A stretch of 64,000 bases of DNA from Pteria penguin (taxonomy: Eukaryota > Mollusca > Bivalvia > Pterioida > Pteriidae). The stretch lies in contig CM068580.1 in the NCBI GenBank assembly GCA_035048485.1, positions 39,917,585-39,981,584 of the forward strand. The letters are read 5' to 3'. The translations under genes were made by a program, and so were the position numbers. This document shows positions 57,654 to 64,000 of this stretch, piece by piece. How positions within the stretch are numbered: the stretch's first letter is position 1; each line of letters starts with the position of its first letter. The notes below the pieces were generated by a model. That model was not told the origin of the DNA and did not search any database. It saw nothing but the letters and a program-made list of their open reading frames with translations.

Positions 57654-60600
57654 ATGTCGAGGGCAGCCGGTACTTTGATTACAACAAACAATGCAACCTA
57701 TATACCCCCGCGTTTTATGCCAGGGTAGGTATATATAGAAATTACAAACACCCTTTGTATTTTATGTAAAACAGTTGCTCGGCCAAAACGCGAGCATCTT
57801 GCGTTCACGTTCGGTTACCTGGACTGTGTGCAGGATTGCGGTAGGATGAAATAAAATGACATTGACTGTACAATGTAAAACCACAGGACCTTGAGTGTAG
57901 AACTGCATCAAGACATCAAATATTCTGAAATTTCTTAATAACAGAAAATAACTATTATAAACAAACTAACAATACACAACTCGCATATCTGTGAACTTTT
58001 TTTTTCATAATGAATCTAGAGATTTTGGGGTTTTTTTCACCTTGAGATTTGTTTTCATCTAAAGGATTTTGATACATATATGATGTACCGTTATTTAGGT
58101 ATTTGATCAAAATTGGGTATATATTTTATCTATATTTATCATGTTATTAAAAAGTCTGTCCTTAAAAAATGACACCAATAAAATATTCATTCATGTAGTA
58201 TTAATTTGTCTGGTAACATGTGGATGAAACAAATATCTGTGGGTGATTTTAAGAACATTACATATAGTCCTTAGTGATTGTCATTGGTAGTGATATACTG
58301 CCCAGCTAGCTAATAATATATTACAACCTCATGAAGAGTTGAAACTGATAATAGGAGAGACCAATTTTTAGTTACTCCGAACCAGACATAGTTGATCTTT
58401 AAACAGGTGATCTTAAATTAATTTATCTTTATTATATTTTTTTAAACAGTTTTTGGTTAGGTTCATTGTAGTTATCAATTATATCTCTTTCTGACTGCCA
58501 AAAAATGAGGGGAAAAAACCCAAAACACATTATGTATATGATAGTGAAATCACAGGTGCACCTGTTTCTTATTCTTTTGATTGGAGTTTTTTTTTTGTGT
58601 GTTACCAATTCAAAATTGGACCTTGTAGTTCAATGGTGAGTGTGTCTTCCCTAAAGCAGGAGAATCTAGGTTGGATTCCCTGGTTCAGCCACAGATTTTC
58701 ATACTGCTTGTCACAGGTATATTACCATGAGCAACCTTCATGTAAGGAGCTGCAGTGTTAATTCCTCCAGAAACCCCCGACAGTGGGGAAGTGTGAAAGA
58801 TTCTGGTATCCAATCGGATGGTTCAATGATGAGAGCCTTCTTCCTAAAAGTGGAAGGTCTAAGTTTGATTTCCAGGACCAGCTACAATTTTTCACTCTGC
58901 CTGTTACATTTTTATAAGTCAGCTATCGGGTTCGGAAAGATTAGTGTTGAGAATTATATTCTTTAGAGGATGTTCTTTAGTAATAAAACTTTGCATGCTT
59001 ATGTTTGAATAATGATAATATTGCAACTTTAAACACACTTTACACATCTGATCAAACTTTCACTTTGAAAAATTCAATTTAATGGTCCTCATTGAGAAAA
59101 TATTGCAGATAATACCACATTATACCAAAAGCTTCAAGGTCAATTTTACTGATGAGCTAAAAACTCTACATGCACTTTAAATTTTGTTACTGACACTCTG
59201 TGTTTGTGAATCATTCACGTTGCAGTAGAAGCAACAATTTAGTATCTATTAATGGAAAAATTAACAGATAAAATTTAGTCAAAGTGGTGATTTACTATTC
59301 ATTATGAATTATCAAAACAATATATAATATTTGTATATTCAATCAAATACATGCTCTTAAATTACAGATATAGAGGACACTGTCCCACAACAAAATATGA
59401 CTATGGAGAAACCTATGGTACAGCTACATCAAAATATTTCCAAGACTACAGATCAGATGTTCTATATGCTTCAAATGATCCATACAAACGAGGTGGTGAA
59501 TTTCCTACATACTACACACATAAACCAGAAACTGTGATCAGCAATAGAGCAAGAAATCAAGATAGGTGGCTTCATACACCAAAGTATTCCCTCACAAATA
59601 TAGATTTTGACAGAAAAGAGGAATTGCATTCCTTTGACAGAGTATGTAGATTGCATAAGAAGAAATCACGATTTTGAAAATCTCTATTTGAAATTTATTT
59701 TCACAAATTGTCATAAATTTCTATTAAATGAATATTACCCAATCCACTTTTAACAGGTCAAATTGTTGAAACAGACCACAGGTCTCCCAATTCATGCAGC
59801 TCTTCCCTTTCAATATAGTGCCAATAATAGAAGTTATTGATACTGTTTTAGAAGGGAGGGGGGTTTGCACAATTGGGTGACCTGTAAACAGACTATAAAA
59901 CTGACATAAATTCCTCTCAATCATCCTGAAATATTAAGAATTTAAGAATGTAAGAATATAATTGAATTGCCATGTTTAATCTAATCGATATTCCTTTGCA
60001 GCTTGGTCAAAAACATAGAGAATTTTATGAAGATAAAACAGGGACATTGAAAAAAGTAAACTATTTCTCCCTACCTACTAGTTCAGAAGATCAAATAAGG
60101 AGAAATGTTCCTTTGTAAGTATGGGTGTACAATTAGAATTCCAAGATTATAGGTATCATTTGCTTAACCTAGCTTATTGTATCACCATTGCTAATTTACT
60201 TAATTTGTCTTCCTCATCACATTATTAATTCAAATGTCAAGCATTATTAATTTTAAAAGATAAGGACATTCTGAAAAAAATATCTATAGATTTGATTATG
60301 CAAAATAAATCAGTGGAATGAAATGAATAATAAAATGCCCTCAATGATGGAAGACAAATTAAGTATGATTCACAAAATCTGAAAAATCACATCTATTTTT
60401 CTGTGTAAAACTGATATCTTGAAATTACAAATACAAAAATCTAAAGCAGATTTTGTATTCAAACAGGAACTTTCTGCTTCAGCTTCATATTTCACTTTCT
60501 GACGTTTCAATCTGACTTTGACTACAGCTTTAATCATTGACTACTGGAACTGTCTGTTTGATAATTGATCTTAACTGATGTATCAACCAGTACACATATT

Positions 60601-62188
60601 ACAGATTGTCTTTAACTGAAGAGTGCAATACATAATGTAGATTTATCGCTATTCAGAATATGTAATTCGCTTAAAAGTAGTATTTAACAATTCCTTTACA
60701 ATTATACTTGTATAAATAAAAGTAGATTAAACTTGTAGTAATTCTATATAGGATTATTTTAGCAAGGTCACTCTAATTAGTTTGCTAAAAATGTATGAAT
60801 TCTTAAATAACCAATAACATCTAACCTTCTCCACAAAATAGCATGCATAATAAGTATATACTTTACAGTACAGAATGCATAGTCTTAAATCCAGATCATC
60901 CAAAAACCCACATATTGTCGTTCTCTACCCAAGCTTTCATTCCCCTGCATGCATAGATTGTAGACATATATATATATATGTATATCTATACCTATTGTAG
61001 CTTTCTTATATTATTACATGTAGAAGTACACCCATACAAAATAGAAAAATATAATTCAGTCTATGTAAATCTATTTGATTTTTATATCTTAATATTTCAT
61101 ATATAATGTTATTTGTAAAAGAAAACTAAGATATAAATATATTTTAACATTTAATCTAACACTTCTTAAGATTAAAAGATGAGTGATAAACTCCATGAAT
61201 ATCAATCAGAACTTGAATCTTTCTGTGATGAGCACTTGATTCATAACACTGTGACTTTATGCACTGATATGGAAACACTGAGCATTTAGGACAATCTATC
61301 AGCATCTAAGGCATATTATATGTGTGACTGTCTTGCTGTGATTTGACGTGATGACTGTATTTGTCGTTTGAAGCTCCTATGTACCGCTGACACAGGTATG
61401 TTATTTACTAAACATATTTCTTCACTATAAAATAGCTGTAGAAATAAATCTTTGTCTTAGACCTTTTATATTTTTTAGTGGATTCTTGAAAAAGAATCTG
61501 AACAATTATAAGAGAATTAATGCAGTTACATTTTGAAGCTCTTTGTTGCTATCTGACACTTTCTATTGGGTCATATTGATACTGAATTACTGGTATTTTA
61601 TGAACCCTTTAATAATAAAATTCGTCCCTCTAGACATTGTACACAAAATAAATAATAAGTAAAGTTTTGAGAAAATTTGAAAACAACCAGAGTTATCTCA
61701 TCTTGGCAGACTTCTTTCAAATATATTAAGGGATTATCATTTCATACATGGTTTTTAAATTTTCATAGTTATGTTCATTATGAAACATATCTGTGCTTGT
61801 AATAGTGAAATAAGCTGTTTTAGGTAAAGTGAACAATTTCATGGTAGGTACTCACAACTGAGACTGTTAAATAATTTCTTAGAATTGAAAGGCATTGACT
61901 CAAAAATTGTTATGATTTAGTGTATTTATTTTTTAACAAATACAACATTATAAAATCAATTCAAAATATAAAATGTCAAAATAAAGATTTTTCAAATACA
62001 TGCATAAAGATTGAAATATCACTTCAATTTTCTTATACAGTATGATTCTTGCAACACGGCACACTGATGATATAAATTTACCGTACCTGGAACATGATGC
62101 CAGAAGGAGGCCATTGATCCGACGCTTTGCCACAACATCTTCACAGCGAGATAGAGAAATGAGAGATGTCTACTTTGAGAAGCGATAA
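57654..62188 (+). CDS. CIMIP2C: CIMIP2C (FAM166C) ciliary microtubule inner protein, complete, 201 aa
   Basis: Proteins of the CIMIP2/FAM166 family sit in the lumen of doublet microtubules of motile cilia and sperm flagella. Exons are 57654-57724, 59368-59641, 60002-60114 and 62041-62188. All join in phase with GT/AG ends, giving 202 codons including the stop. The start MSRAAGTLITTNNATYIPPR and MPGYRGHCPT match the family N-terminus. GETYGTATSKYFQDYR, GGEFPTYYTHKPE, RDREMRDVYFEKR and QDRWLHTPKYS follow the CIMIP2C pattern, and HREFYEDKTGTLKKVNYFSL is the second conserved block. The length equals that of the mammalian protein as I recall it. No signal peptide or membrane segment is present. 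Hexamers AATAAA at about 62245 and 62441 could end the transcript. Confidence 0.92.
58618..58895 (+). mobile_element. Two tandem tRNA-like units (SINE relic)
   Basis: The first unit has an A-box-like TAGTTCAATGG (58626) and a B-box-like AGGTTGGATTCC (58668). The second has TGGTTCAATGAT (58819) and AAGTTTGATTTCC (58861). In both, the boxes are 42 bp apart start to start, as in a tRNA gene, and the units are 193 bp apart. The cloverleaf is degenerate, so they are not functional tRNA genes. They lie in CIMIP2C intron 1. Confidence 0.5.
60115..62040 (+). other. CIMIP2C intron 3
   Basis: This 1.9-kb AT-rich intron holds a short (TA)n run near 60970 and no recognised element or exon. Confidence 0.6.
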
Positions 62189-64000
62189 TGAGGCATTGGT
62201 CATCACTTCTTATAGATAGGAAATAATTCCAAATTGGTGAAGAATAAATGTGCCAATCATTGTAATGTAGAGTATCTGTAGACTGAAATTTACAGCTATT
62301 GTCTGTTTGAATGCTTCGTTATTTCTGTCGTAGTGAATTTCTCTTTCTCATCCATTGTTTATACAATATAAAACTTCATTCAAAAAGAATATGAGATATT
62401 CTCGCTGCTGATATGAAGCGATACATTCTACTCAATATAAAATAAAGCTTTCCAGAAAAGGAGGAATAACTTCTTTCTCGGTTACACAACAATCAGTAAA
62501 CACTTCATTTTTCTGTAAAACTTATTCTCTGTAAGATTTTGTAGTTCTTTAAATGCATGTACAATGTTTTCTTTAATTACTTCTACATACACAATACATG
62601 TAGATTTTATATACATTTATAACATGTCATATTTATTACATCTGAATCAAGCACCTGTCAATCTGTCTATCAGTTCTGTAGTACAGTTATCATAATTAGT
62701 TTGCAATATGATTTTCCTGTGATACTTTGGTGATTTAAGTGTGATACATGTATCTGCTTTCCATAGCCAGTCAAAGTCTCTGTCTATTTAAGGTTATTCT
62801 TTAACTGACCTATGTCTGCTGGGAAGTTACGTATGGTTTCTATTAGAAAGCAGAATCATGTATCATGTTTTTTTCCTTTATGCTCAAGTTTTACCTCCAA
62901 ATCATGTTTTGATTTTATTTGTAATGTATGCTTTATTCAGAAGTCTATATCTACTTGAAGTCTTATCATTGTTTATCATTGTCTACTGTTATACAATCTA
63001 CTTGTATCACTAATAAATATTTGTTTCATGATGTCTCTTCTGGTAATTTGGTTATGAATACGTTTCCTCAGAAAATCATTAAAGACCAATTTTCGGTCAA
63101 TTAAAATGTTGAAATTGAATTACTGGTTAACCCCGGCAGTTCCCTCACCAGTACTATAGATAAAATATTACCTTCAAATCAGAATTTTCTTAAACCTGTC
63201 CTTATTCAATTCTATTTACCATTCATTTTACATTGTTACTCAGTATGTATATTTTGGCCATGCCTCTTACCAAGACATAGGGGAGAGCACCCTCTGTTAC
63301 AACCACTGTTTACAAATACCATAATGAAACACAAAGTACTTTCAAAATTGCAGTATTATCAATATTTGACCTGTAATATTCTGTTCCAAGGTACAATAAC
63401 AACTTTTTACAACCATGATGGCTGACATCAGTATAACCTTTCAATGATGTCAAAATTGCTTAAATACAAATTACAATGTAGTATGAATGTCTGTAGAGAG
63501 AAACTCCAAAATGCCTTCAATAACTTGTAGATGGCAATCTGAATAAGAGATCAAAAAGGTCATGCTGACATGAATCTTTACAGAGGGTTGTTTGACTTTG
63601 TTATTGGAGGGTGTTGTAGAGCAAAAACAATTGTCAGATTGTTCCTTTAGGACGAGAAATTGCCTCACCATCAGGACTGATTGATTGTTATAATGCACCA
63701 GGATTATTATACCTATATGGCAATGGACAGTGTTTAATGTTTGAGAAAACCAACAACACCCGCAGGCGTCATTTGCCTTGTTGACTGACCACATCCTAGG
63801 CAGAGGTGAAAGGTATCATTGGGTTCTAGCCTCATTATTTATTCCACTAAGAGTCGTAATCATACTAAAGTCATATATATGTACTGTATGTATTTTGCAG
63901 AAGTATCTTCCCTCCCACATCTGTTCAAAAATATTTATGTTCAAAATTTAAATATGCATACATTATCTTTGAGATTATACCATAAATTTCTTTCCTTTGT
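62189..64000. other. CIMIP2C 3' UTR and intergenic DNA
   Basis: Polyadenylation-type hexamers occur near 62245, 62441 and 63010. A minus-strand open frame of 107 codons (63471-63794, MWSVNKANDACGCCWFS...) has no splice sites, repeat period or motif that I recognise. It could be part of a neighbouring gene or chance. Confidence 0.35.

Overview
This is a piece of an animal nuclear genome, most probably a bivalve mollusc. It is AT-rich, its genes have many short phase-compatible exons with GT/AG introns, and most of the non-coding DNA is transposon-derived. The bivalve call rests on the repeat families: tandem-core elements carrying AAGGTCA and ending in CTCTTGTT, and a family bounded by AGCTCACCTGAGCC and GGGCCTCTTGTTT. 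It is an inference, since no database was searched. No bacterial, plasmid or phage features are present.

Five coding units were assembled by following splice sites and reading phase. (1) 1927-22471, plus strand: the 3' part of a FYB1/ADAP (PRAM1)-type scaffold adaptor, with a proline-rich region, an Ena/VASP-binding DFPPPP motif, a K/E-rich helix, one helically extended SH3 domain and many tyrosine motifs. (2) 27068-33819, minus strand: a complete nine-exon VPS28 (ESCRT-I), 218 aa. (3) 34184-49580, plus strand: a complete seven-exon CIB1-like calcium- and integrin-binding protein, 184 aa, head to head with VPS28 with 364 bp between the start codons. (4) 54022-56784, plus strand: a 5'-truncated non-LTR retrotransposon with an open reverse transcriptase frame. 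(5) 57654-62188, plus strand: a complete four-exon CIMIP2C (FAM166C), a ciliary microtubule inner protein, 201 aa.

The cellular genes do not form one pathway: immune-type adaptor signalling, endosomal sorting, calcium/integrin signalling and cilium structure sit side by side. The only arrangement that suggests shared control is the divergent VPS28/CIB1 promoter.

The rest is unusually rich in repeat architecture. The FYB-like locus and its downstream flank carry minisatellites with units of 36, 41, 24 (with higher-order repeats), 66, about 30 and about 98 bp. CIB1 intron 1 is a stack of transposons: a Tc1/mariner-like element, a foldback element with long inverted repeats, and Helentron/'pearl'-like elements. 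Several perfect or near-perfect palindromes are present. One lies inside a MITE with 10-bp direct repeats around it, and one of 76 bp in CIB1 intron 5 has no spacer. I see no new enzymatic or defence system. The most interesting non-genic signals are the shared architecture of the CTCTTGTT-ending elements, the nuclear-receptor half-sites they spread, and the palindromes.
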